From contig DAOOUW010000006.1 in NCBI GenBank assembly GCA_035390885.1, positions 1 to 64,000 on the forward strand: a stretch of 64,000 nt of DNA, written 5' to 3'. Positions 18,455-25,450 of this stretch are shown piece by piece. The stretch's first letter is position 1, and each line of letters opens with the position of its first letter. The notes below the pieces were generated by a model. That model had not been told where the DNA came from, did not search any database, and saw nothing but the letters and a program-made list of their open reading frames with translations. Origin of the DNA: JAOAFT01 sp035390885 (lineage in GTDB: Bacteria; Bacteroidota; Ignavibacteria; UBA10030). The translations under genes and the position numbers were made by a program.

Positions 18455-20335
18455 ATGAATTTCATAACAAACAATAAAAAAGGGTTAAGCTCCACCGGTT
18501 TTATTTTGCTACTAATGACGTTAACTTTTTTAAATGGGGTACTATTTTCTCAACCATCTGGCGGACCTTATGGGCCGATGCGGCAAGTATATGAATTACC
18601 CCAAAATGTTGGTAGAGTCTTCTATGTAGCCGTAGATGGGCAATCGAAAAATAAAGGCGAAAATCCTGCCAATCCAACGACATTAGAATCTGCGATAGGG
18701 CAAGCGAGAACCGGGGATGCGATCATTCTTCGAGGTGGTGTCTATCGTACGGGGGATTTAATTATCAATCAAAGAGCGCTTATTCAACCCTATCAAGATG
18801 AACAACCAATATTAAAAGGAACGCTCGTTGCTACTCAATGGGAGAATCTGGGAAATGGGGTGTGGCGAACAAAGTGGGAGCGTTTGTTTCCATCGAAACC
18901 AGCCGATTGGTGGCGTCGTGAAAGAGAAGGGAAAAAGACTCCGCTTCATCGGTTTAATAATGATATGGTGTTTATCGACGGCAAATTTTTGCAATCCGCT
19001 GGTTGGGAAGGCGAGGTAAACGAAGGCGCTTATTACATTGATTATGAAAAAGGTTATGTCTATATAGGAATGGATCCTTCAAACCATCTTGTCGAAATTA
19101 CTGCATTTGATATTGCACTTCTTAGAACAACAAAAAAATGTCACGGCAAGCAATCGGATAAAAGAGGATTCGTCCTACGAGGAATTACCTTTTCACAATA
19201 TGCTTATCGAGCTTTGGAAGTGGAAGGTACTGAACCAGAGGGAATATCGCCGGAATCCGAACATGGCAAAGAAGTAGTTGGAACTGTGATTGAGAACTGT
19301 ACAATTACCGATTGTTCTCGAGTTGCAGCATATTTAAGAGGGGACTCTTTGATTATAAGACATTGTCTTGTGAGCAATACGAGTACAGAAGGAATCTATA
19401 TCATAGCTTCAAATGATGTTTTGCTTGAAAGGAATATCTTTACTAAAAATAATATTGAAGGAATTACAGGATACTATCCTGCGGCTGTAAAAATATTTAA
19501 TCAGTGTTATCGTGTTACCTGTCGAGATAATTTGGTAATCGATCTTCCTAACTCAAATGGAATTTGGTATGATGTTGGTAACGTTGACGGTTGTTTTGTG
19601 AATAATTGGGTTGAAAATGTTGGAAATGCAACGTCACAAATTCGTACGGATCAACTCTGGCCAAGTGATAACGGCTTTTTCTTTGAAATCTCAAAAGGCG
19701 CTATTTGTGCTGGCAATGTTTTTGTGAATTGTGATCATGGAGTTACAATCCTTAATAGTTCGAATGTTCAAATTTATAACAACACTTTTGTCAATAGTAT
19801 GGCTTGCATAGGTCGTGATGGACGAAGCGCTGTTGGCGATCATTTTGGCTGGCATCCAAGTACAGGTCCCGATGTAGATAAACGTGAGGGCCATGCTTTT
19901 GTTAATAACCTTCTTGTTGGGAACGGCGACTTTGCTCGACCATTATTGTTTGTTTGGCAGCCGTCCAATTTATGTGAGCGATTGCCGAATTCACAATTAA
20001 AGAAAGTTGAATACAATGTATTTGTGCGTCGGTCACAGGAACAAAATTATCCATTGATTTTATGGAGCCCAGCACAGAATGAAAAATGTCAAGCCATGTG
20101 TAAATCGTTAGATGATTTTCGGTTACTAATTCCGGACCGTGCTGAAAGAAACCAATATTATGCTCAATATTTTGGTCCGTTGTTTAAAGGTTTAGAATTA
20201 GGAAGGTTGGAACTTTTAGATTCTTTTCCAGGTTCAAAAGTTGGTACTCGCTGCACTGAAGAAATTAGGAATCATTTCGATCCAGATTGTGACACTTGCA
20301 CCTATGTGGGAGCTTATCCTCCATTGGAAAAATAG
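18455..20335 (+). CDS. Secreted right-handed parallel beta-helix protein, possibly GH120-like
   Basis: A 626-residue product from ATG 18455 (TAAGG upstream); a TTG at 18395 would add 20 residues ahead of the signal peptide and is less likely. The N-terminal segment ends VLFSQ and is followed by a DUF1565-like opening (FYVAVDGQS, AIILRGGVYRTGDL). A beta-sandwich-like insertion comes next (ENLGNGVWRTKW, YYIDYEKGYVYIGM). A long ladder of beta-helix turns follows (VIENCTITDC, LIIRHCLVSN, VLLERNIFTKN, VQIYNNTFVNS). This order resembles GH120 beta-xylosidases and fits the xylan context, but no catalytic residues were confirmed. There is no sorting domain, so a periplasmic place is likely. Confidence 0.7.
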   Translation: MNFITNNKKGLSSTGFILLLMTLTFLNGVLFSQPSGGPYGPMRQVYELPQNVGRVFYVAVDGQSKNKGENPANPTTLESAIGQARTGDAIILRGGVYRTGDLIINQRALIQPYQDEQPILKGTLVATQWENLGNGVWRTKWERLFPSKPADWWRREREGKKTPLHRFNNDMVFIDGKFLQSAGWEGEVNEGAYYIDYEKGYVYIGMDPSNHLVEITAFDIALLRTTKKCHGKQSDKRGFVLRGITFSQYAYRALEVEGTEPEGISPESEHGKEVVGTVIENCTITDCSRVAAYLRGDSLIIRHCLVSNTSTEGIYIIASNDVLLERNIFTKNNIEGITGYYPAAVKIFNQCYRVTCRDNLVIDLPNSNGIWYDVGNVDGCFVNNWVENVGNATSQIRTDQLWPSDNGFFFEISKGAICAGNVFVNCDHGVTILNSSNVQIYNNTFVNSMACIGRDGRSAVGDHFGWHPSTGPDVDKREGHAFVNNLLVGNGDFARPLLFVWQPSNLCERLPNSQLKKVEYNVFVRRSQEQNYPLILWSPAQNEKCQAMCKSLDDFRLLIPDRAERNQYYAQYFGPLFKGLELGRLELLDSFPGSKVGTRCTEEIRNHFDPDCDTCTYVGAYPPLEK

Positions 20336-20376
20336 ATAGAAAATTTATGATCATAAGCGAATAACGAAAAGTACAC

Positions 20377-20405
20377 TTGACTTTATGAATTTTTATTGAT
20401 AAAAT
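20377..20405 (+). promoter_or_regulatory. Sigma-70-like promoter of xylA
   Basis: TTGACT (20377-20382) and TAAAAT (20400-20405) are separated by exactly 17 nt, one of the best matches to the standard promoter in the window. The expected start is near 20412, giving a leader of about 60 nt before xylA. Confidence 0.65.
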
Positions 20406-20417
20406 AAAAACGTTATA

Positions 20418-20431
20418 AGTTCAATTGAACT
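20418..20431. promoter_or_regulatory. Candidate operator palindrome before xylA
   Basis: AGTTCAATTGAACT is a perfect 14-nt palindrome located just after the predicted start of transcription, the classical position for a repressor site. A sugar-responsive repressor is inferred; no regulator gene is in the window. Confidence 0.5.
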
Positions 20432-20473
20432 GATATGATAATGATGCATTAAAATAAAAATAGAAAGAAAAAT

Positions 20474-21793
20474 ATGACGCATAAATATTTCCCCACTATA
20501 AAACAACCAATACAGTACGAAGGTAAAGCATCCAAGAACCCATTAGCCTTTAAGTACTACAACAAAAATCAGAAAGTTGGGAACAAAACGATGGGGGAGC
20601 ATTTACGATTTTCAGTCGCTTACTGGCATACTTTAATGGGGAACGGACAAGATATGTTTGGAGCGCCGTCGATTATTAGGGAATGGCACAAGGCAAGCGA
20701 TCCAATGAAGCGTGCCGAAGATACCTTAGAAGCTGCATTTGAATTTTTTCAAAAGCTTGGCGTAGACTATTACTGTTTCCACGATCGAGATATTGCACCT
20801 GAAGGGAATTCATTTGCTGACTCATGCAAGAACTTGGAAAAAATAGTTTCAAAAGCAAAGCAGTTGCAAAATGACACTGGAATAAAATTGCTCTGGGGAA
20901 CTGCGAATCTATTTAGCAATCCGATTTACGCACAAGGTGCCGCAAGCAGTCCAAATGCCCATGTGTTTGCAACAGCTGCAGCACAGGTCAAACATGCTAT
21001 TGATGCAACTAAAGAATTAGGCGGAGAAAACTATGTGTTCTGGGGTGGACGAGAAGGATACGAAAGTTTTCTCAACACGGATATTCAGCGTGAACAAGAA
21101 CACTTGGCTCGATTTTTCTCTATGGCAGTAGAGTATAAAAAGAAGATTGGTTTCGATGGCCAATTTCTTATTGAACCAAAACCTGCTGAACCAATGAAAC
21201 ATCAATATGATTCTACTGCAGCAACAACACTCTATTTTTTGAGCCGATTTGGTTTGTTAGATTATTTTAAACTTAATATCGAAGCTAACCATGCAACTCT
21301 TGCAGGCAATATTTTTGAGCATGAACTTGCCGTTGCATCTGCTTCTGGAAAATTAGGAAGTGTAGATGCAAACCGTGGCGATCTACTGCTGGGTTGGGAT
21401 ACAGATCAATTTCCAACTGACCTGTATAGCACAACCTATGCAATGCTGATAATTTTGAAGCAAAATGGACTTGGGAAAGGTGGATTAAATTTCGATGCAA
21501 AGGTGCGTCGAAGTTCAACCGACCCACTTGATTTGTTCTATGCTCATATTGGAGGAATGGATACATTTGCACGTGGATTGCTCATCGCTCAAAAAATAAT
21601 CGATGATAAAGTATTAGATCAATTTATCGATGAGCGTTATTCTTCCTTCTCTAGTGGAATTGGTGCGGATATACAGGTTGGTAAAGTCGGTTTTGAGGAA
21701 CTTGATAAGTGGGTCAATCAACAATCTAATCCACAGCTACAAAGTGGAAAAATTGAATTGTTGGAAAACATTATAAATTCATATATCGAATAA
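20474..21793 (+). CDS. xylA: Xylose isomerase
   Basis: Converts D-xylose to D-xylulose in the cytoplasm. The 439-residue length is standard for class II XylA. Visible landmarks are the N-terminal FPTIKQPIQYEG, catalytic His103 and Asp106 in FHDRDIAPEG, VFWGGREGYE, the metal-binding LIEPKPAEP with its Glu, IEANHATLAGN, and SVDANRGDLLLGWDTDQFP. It is the only cytoplasmic sugar-metabolic enzyme of the locus and links the extracellular xylanases to the pentose phosphate pathway. No xylulokinase or transporter is in the window. The RBS (AGAAAGAAA) is modest. Confidence 0.97.
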   Translation: MTHKYFPTIKQPIQYEGKASKNPLAFKYYNKNQKVGNKTMGEHLRFSVAYWHTLMGNGQDMFGAPSIIREWHKASDPMKRAEDTLEAAFEFFQKLGVDYYCFHDRDIAPEGNSFADSCKNLEKIVSKAKQLQNDTGIKLLWGTANLFSNPIYAQGAASSPNAHVFATAAAQVKHAIDATKELGGENYVFWGGREGYESFLNTDIQREQEHLARFFSMAVEYKKKIGFDGQFLIEPKPAEPMKHQYDSTAATTLYFLSRFGLLDYFKLNIEANHATLAGNIFEHELAVASASGKLGSVDANRGDLLLGWDTDQFPTDLYSTTYAMLIILKQNGLGKGGLNFDAKVRRSSTDPLDLFYAHIGGMDTFARGLLIAQKIIDDKVLDQFIDERYSSFSSGIGADIQVGKVGFEELDKWVNQQSNPQLQSGKIELLENIINSYIE

Positions 21794-21909
21794 TGAATTT
21801 TGAAGGCACAACCGTGTGGAATTTATTATTTTAATAAACAAAATTGATAATTGATTATTAAAAAAGTAATATGAAATATTATAATCCATCAAAAAATAGA
21901 GATTAATTA

Positions 21910-21918
21910 TGGTATAAT
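21910..21918 (+). promoter_or_regulatory. Extended -10 promoter
   Basis: TGG followed by a perfect TATAAT (21913-21918) forms an extended -10 element. No -35 box is evident, which such promoters tolerate. It sits 120 nt after xylA and about 7 nt before the structured RNA candidate. Confidence 0.5.
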
Positions 21919-21924
21919 AGTTGA

Positions 21925-22076
21925 TATATATTTATTGGGTAATTGAAAGCACCCTAATAAATGTGGGCATTAGCTCACAGCAGCACCTACAGCTTTCTAC
22001 TTCAGCCTTACACACGCGCTAACAATGGAGCCTGTCTCCTCCCCGCCTTTTTAGGAGATAGGCTTCATATTTTTTA
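21925..22076 (+). ncRNA. Candidate structured small RNA
   Basis: A non-coding stretch of about 150 nt bounded by an extended -10 and an intrinsic terminator. It contains a 9-bp hairpin with one bulged A (TTATTGGGT 21932-21940 with ACCCTAATAA 21951-21960). A second 7-bp hairpin has the loop ATTA (TGTGGGC 21962-21968 with GCTCACA 21973-21979). An unpaired C/A-rich stretch follows, then the terminator stem. It matches none of the SRP RNA, tmRNA or RNase P motifs I looked for. The alternative is that it is the 3' UTR of xylA. Confidence 0.5.
22029..22076 (+). terminator. Intrinsic terminator
   Basis: AGCCTGTCTCCT (22029-22040) pairs with AGGAGATAGGCT (22053-22064) over 12 bp with one G-U pair, followed by TCATATTTTTT. 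The T-tract orientation is for plus-strand transcripts; it overlaps the stop codon of the minus-strand neighbour. Confidence 0.8.
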
Positions 22077-22715
22077 TTGTTCTGGATATCCAATACTTTG
22101 AGCTAAAATTATTTTTTCATCTTCAGGCAATTGAAGTAATTTTGATAGTTCTGATTTTTGCATACTTGCACGAGCGACCGACCCTAATCCAGCAGATGCG
22201 CAATAGAGATGAACATTTTGTACTATACACCCAACTGTAATTCCTGAAAAAATTATTTTCTCTTCATCTCCAATTTCTCCAAATGCAGATAATTTGGCAG
22301 TGTAAACAAAATTAACAGTTGCTTTCTTCACAAACTCTTGTGTTCCTGTCATTGCTCGACAATCTTGATCACTAATTTGAATAAGTGAGTGGTTCGTTCC
22401 ATCATACCTAAAAACACCCTGCGGGAGAAAAACATAGAGATTGACATTTTGACGATTCATTGCAGATGGTACGGTTCTTTTTCCACTTTCTTTTCTGTTA
22501 ACGCCATACGCTGCCCAGAGAAGATTCGAAAGTTCTTGTTGGGACAACTGAAGCGTATCAAAATTTCTTTCTGATGCTCTGTGTTGAAGAGTATACAACA
22601 GCGATTTACTTTGACTCAAATCTGGAGCTGGAAGTTGTATAGTTTTGTTTTGTGCATTACAGAGTGAAAACGAAAGAAGAAAAAATAGAAAAGGAAATGC
22701 GAGTAAAAGTTTCAT
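22074..22715 (-). CDS. Secreted/periplasmic nitroreductase-family protein (SagB-like)
   Basis: A 213-residue protein with a clear signal peptide (residues 1-21, FFLLSFSLCNAQ); the Cys near the cleavage site could also make it a lipoprotein. The body has the nitroreductase fold marks of SagB/thiazole-oxidase-like proteins: LQHRASERNFD near the N-terminus, LSNLLWAAYGVNR, and a C-terminal GCIVQNVHLYCASAGLGSV that lines the flavin site, ending IILAQSIGYPEQ. An AAGGAGA RBS lies upstream. An exported flavin enzyme of this fold is unusual; the substrate is unknown. It is divergent from the deoxyhypusine-synthase-like gene. Confidence 0.8.
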   Translation of the reverse strand: MKLLLAFPFLFFLLSFSLCNAQNKTIQLPAPDLSQSKSLLYTLQHRASERNFDTLQLSQQELSNLLWAAYGVNRKESGKRTVPSAMNRQNVNLYVFLPQGVFRYDGTNHSLIQISDQDCRAMTGTQEFVKKATVNFVYTAKLSAFGEIGDEEKIIFSGITVGCIVQNVHLYCASAGLGSVARASMQKSELSKLLQLPEDEKIILAQSIGYPEQ

Positions 22716-22828
22716 TGTAGATTCTCCTTAAATTTATAGAAAAAAGGAATTTACCTTTGACTTCTCTCATTCTATTATGTATCTTAAAACGACAGAAGTC
22801 ATTAATTCTTACTCTTATTTTGATGAAA

Positions 22829-23932
22829 ATGAACTATAAAAGCAAATATTTGAGAGGACAAAAAATCAATCCTCTCCCAATTAAGAAAAATATTACAGTA
22901 GTTGATTTACTCGAACATCATTTTCAGGCGTATAATGCCGCTCGATTATCGGATGCTGCGCGAATATTTGTAGAAAAAATGGTGGATCCTGATTGCACTG
23001 TTGGAATGAGTCTGACTGGCGCTCTAACGCCAGCGGGATTGGGCGGCTCCTGTATTGTGCCGCTTATGAAAGCAGGATTTGTTGATTGGATTGTCAGTAC
23101 GGGCGCCAATCTTTACCATGATACTCATTTTGTTATTGGACATGCACTCCATCGAGGTTCACCCTTTGTAGATGATAGAGATTTGCGAAAAGAAAAAGTT
23201 GTTCGAATTTACGACATCCTCTTTCATTATGAAGTTTTGCTCGATACGGATGAGTTCTTTCGTACTGTTATCCTGTCTCCGGAATTCCAAAAAGAAATGA
23301 GTACTTCGGAATTTCATTATCTTTTGGGAAAATATATTGCGGAACGAGAGCGAAAGTTACGTATGCCATACGAAAGTATACTTGGCACGGCATATCGTTG
23401 TCAAATTCCGGTGTATACTTCTTCACCTGGCGATAGTTCAATAGGAATGAATGTTGCTGCAACAGCATTGTTTGGTAATCGCCTACGTTTAGATCCAATT
23501 GCGGATGTGAATGAAACCGCTGCAATTGTGTTGAATGCAAAGCGTAATGGCGGAAAAAGTGGTGTGCTTATTTTCGGCGGAGGTTCGCCAAAGAATTTTA
23601 TGCTTCAGACCGAGCCTCAAATTCAGGAAGTGCTCAATATTAACGAAAAAGGGCACGATTACTTTATTCAAATTACAGATGCACGACCAGACACAGGTGG
23701 ACTTTCAGGAGCGACTCCTTCGGAAGCAGTAAGCTGGGGAAAAGTTGATCCGAATCAATTGCCAGATACAGTAGTATGTTATTTAGATTCAACGGTCGCA
23801 ATGCCGTTACTGGTTTCATATGCACTTGCAAAGGGAAAGCAAAAAAAATTAAAGCGCCTCTTTCAACATAGAGAGGAGCTCCTTTTAAAACTCAAAATGG
23901 AAGCAAATAAAAATACTCATTCTAAAAAGTAA
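22829..23932 (+). CDS. Deoxyhypusine-synthase-like protein
   Basis: A 367-residue product from ATG 22829 (ATG 22823 is equally possible; a TTG at 22757 adds an unlikely tail). It has the NAD-binding fold of the deoxyhypusine synthase family: CTVGMSLTGALTPAGLGG near the start, DWIVSTGANLYHDTHF, VYTSSPGDSSIGMN, LIFGGGSPKNF and GGLSGATPSEAVSWGKV. The Lys of SWGK corresponds to the enzyme-linked lysine of eukaryotic DHS. Bacteria lack eIF5A hypusination, and bacterial members are thought to act on polyamines (homospermidine-type transfer) or on unknown substrates. It is followed 36 nt later by the histone-H1-like gene. Confidence is high for the family and low for the reaction. Confidence 0.88.
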   Translation: MNYKSKYLRGQKINPLPIKKNITVVDLLEHHFQAYNAARLSDAARIFVEKMVDPDCTVGMSLTGALTPAGLGGSCIVPLMKAGFVDWIVSTGANLYHDTHFVIGHALHRGSPFVDDRDLRKEKVVRIYDILFHYEVLLDTDEFFRTVILSPEFQKEMSTSEFHYLLGKYIAERERKLRMPYESILGTAYRCQIPVYTSSPGDSSIGMNVAATALFGNRLRLDPIADVNETAAIVLNAKRNGGKSGVLIFGGGSPKNFMLQTEPQIQEVLNINEKGHDYFIQITDARPDTGGLSGATPSEAVSWGKVDPNQLPDTVVCYLDSTVAMPLLVSYALAKGKQKKLKRLFQHREELLLKLKMEANKNTHSKK

Positions 23933-23967
23933 ATGATTCATTCACCAATTATAATAGGAGAATTTCA

Positions 23968-24198
23968 ATGGATCGTTATCAAGAATTGATAGATTTAATT
24001 GGAACTTTTAAAACAGATTTCGAAAAATTTTACAATAAGAAAAATAAATCGGCTGGTGTGCGGTTGCGGAAAGATATGGCTCTTTTAAAAAGAAAAGCTC
24101 AAGAAATTCGGAACGAAGTTCAGGATATTAAAACTAAGATATCTGAACAGGAATCTTCTGTTGAACAACCAAGCGAACAACAGCAGGTTCAGCAATAA
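23968..24198 (+). CDS. Histone H1-like small protein
   Basis: A 76-residue protein, ATG 23968 behind AGGAG. Residues 1-60 are helical and lysine-rich (LIDLIGTFKTDFEKFYNKK, VRLRKDMALLKRKAQEIR), matching the Hc1/H1-like small proteins common in Bacteroidota and Chlorobiota. The tail is glutamine-rich (EQPSEQQQVQQ). It is probably a nucleoid-associated protein. The typical long Lys/Ala tail is missing. Confidence 0.75.
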   Translation: MDRYQELIDLIGTFKTDFEKFYNKKNKSAGVRLRKDMALLKRKAQEIRNEVQDIKTKISEQESSVEQPSEQQQVQQ

Positions 24199-24282
24199 GT
24201 TTTGAGCAGAACAGCTGAGGGGAGGTTATGCTATTAAAGATAGGAAATAATATTTTAGATTAAGATGTCTCTGTAAAGTAAA

Positions 24283-24465
24283 ATGAAGACAATGAAAAAA
24301 TACGTCCTTTTTGGTTTTTTTACTGGTCTACTGACCATGTTTTTTGTGTGGTTGTGGAAAAAAGAAATGAAAGAAGGAGATGAATTTGAAGAATTGTACG
24401 ATTCTTCAACAGAACCGAAGATGTTATTTGGTAATGCTTTTAAAAATGTACCGGATAAACTGTAA
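24283..24465 (+). CDS. Small single-pass membrane protein, unknown
   Basis: A 60-residue product (a start at 24292 is also possible). Residues 5-25 (KYVLFGFFTGLLTMFFVWLW) are one transmembrane helix with basic residues on both sides, followed by an acidic cytoplasmic or periplasmic tail (EMKEGDEFEELYD). It resembles small membrane-anchored proteins of the YtxH type. It lies between two small helical proteins on the same strand, but the RBS is not obvious. I do not recognise a specific family. Confidence 0.5.
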   Translation: MKTMKKYVLFGFFTGLLTMFFVWLWKKEMKEGDEFEELYDSSTEPKMLFGNAFKNVPDKL

Positions 24466-24542
24466 ACCCTGCTTCTTTCCATTGATGGTAAGAAATTGTC
24501 AAGAATAGATTGTTGTACTGAAATCATAGATTTGAATACTTT

Positions 24543-25124
24543 ATGGATGATCTTAACGAACAACGGAAAAAAGTAGAAGAAATCAAGAAGAAGATTCTTG
24601 ACCAAAAGAAAAAGAGCGGCGCTGGAGAAAGTGGAACACAATCAGCCGCACCAGTACAACAATCGAATGCTCCTGTGCAGCAAGCGCCTCCGATTTTGAA
24701 TCAGCCGAAGACTCAGGAACAAGCGACGCGACAAGCGCTACCTCAATCTCAAGATGCTCGGAATGAAAAACCGAAGCCTGAGAGTGAGAGTCAACAGAAG
24801 CCCACATCGTCAACTTCCATTCAAGTATACTTGCAAACATTGTATCAAGCGCTTTCTGATGGTGTGTTAAGTAAAGATGAAGAGGTGTTGTTAGCGACGC
24901 TTCGAAAGTCATTAGGTATTCGAGATGAAGATCATTATAAGATGATCAAAGACATTCAGCGGGAAGTTTACGTTCAAGCTCTTAGGGAAGGATGGCGGGA
25001 TGGGAAAATAACAGAAGAGGATGTCGAGAAGCTCGAAAAGTTACGTGAGATTTTTCACATTTCGGCTGACGAGCATTTGAGACTTGAGAAAATGGTTCGG
25101 CAACAAGTCTTACGGAAAGGATAA
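24543..25124 (+). CDS. Coiled-coil plus duplicated helical-module protein, unknown
   Basis: A 193-residue cytoplasmic protein without a signal peptide. Residues 1-25 are a charged coiled coil (QRKKVEEIKKKILDQKKK). Residues 26-90 are a Pro/Gln-rich linker. Residues 93-193 contain two related helical units: ALSDGVLSKDEEVLLATLR...DIQREV and GWRDGKITEEDVEKLEKLR...KMVRQQV. Each has a DGxxxxxEE turn resembling TerB-like or EF-hand-like helical folds. Function is unknown. The start has no clear Shine-Dalgarno. It precedes the ilv attenuator region. Confidence 0.7.
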   Translation: MDDLNEQRKKVEEIKKKILDQKKKSGAGESGTQSAAPVQQSNAPVQQAPPILNQPKTQEQATRQALPQSQDARNEKPKPESESQQKPTSSTSIQVYLQTLYQALSDGVLSKDEEVLLATLRKSLGIRDEDHYKMIKDIQREVYVQALREGWRDGKITEEDVEKLEKLREIFHISADEHLRLEKMVRQQVLRKG

Positions 25125-25140
25125 AAAATTTCTGTACCAC

Positions 25141-25169
25141 TTGACATTCCCATTAGATTTTATTATTCT
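25141..25169 (+). promoter_or_regulatory. Possible ilv operon promoter
   Basis: A perfect TTGACA (25141-25146) is followed after 17 nt by TATTCT (25164-25169), a 4/6 match to a -10 box. It would start transcription just ahead of the leader peptide. Confidence 0.4.
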
Positions 25170-25196
25170 TTGTATAGAATTATTTACTAAGGTAAA

Positions 25197-25334
25197 GTGA
25201 AACAGATCAATTACATAACAGCAATGACAATAAAATCACCAGCGATCAGCCGAGCCGTACGAGAATCTGTATTCACTCTTTTACCAACCGTGATTGGCCT
25301 CCTTATTCTTATTAGCCTCGTAATTATTGGCTAA
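25197..25334 (+). CDS. Branched-chain leader peptide of the ilv operon
   Basis: A short reading frame ending 116 nt before ilvD. From GTG 25197 (AAGG four nt upstream) it encodes 45 residues; from ATG 25224, which has no RBS, 36 residues. The last third is TVIGLLILISLVIIG: from the LL of TLLP onward, 13 of 17 residues are Leu, Ile or Val. Its stop codon lies 6 nt before the first arm of the attenuator. Leader peptides rich in the regulated amino acids, placed like this, are the hallmark of translation-coupled attenuation as in enterobacterial ilv operons. The alternative, a real one-helix membrane peptide, is possible but would not explain the hairpins. Confidence 0.65.
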   Translation: MKQINYITAMTIKSPAISRAVRESVFTLLPTVIGLLILISLVIIG

Positions 25335-25340
25335 GGATAC

Positions 25341-25430
25341 GCCAGAGGCCAGCGAAGCACACCCCGCAAAGTTCTCAAAGGTTTTTGCAACGTTCGCCTC
25401 TGGCAGACGAAGAGGTATATTTTTATATTT
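25341..25430 (+). promoter_or_regulatory. Transcription attenuator (antiterminator/terminator switch)
   Basis: GCCAGAGGC (25341-25349, with GAA 25354-25356) can pair with TTC plus GCCTCTGGC (25393-25404) as an antiterminator. CCTCT inside that second arm (25397-25401) can instead pair with AGAGG (25411-25415), followed by TATATTTTTATATTT, as a terminator. The two structures exclude each other. A ribosome stalled at the Ile/Leu/Val codons leaves the first arm free, whereas one at the stop codon 25332-25334 covers it. The 5-bp terminator stem is short, which is the weak point of the model. Confidence 0.6.
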
Positions 25431-25450
25431 AAAAATAGAAGGAATACATT

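Noticed and set aside
24255..24641. 128-codon minus-strand frame covering the small membrane protein
   Set aside because: Phe/Ser-rich shadow spanning two plus-strand genes and the gap between them; no RBS.
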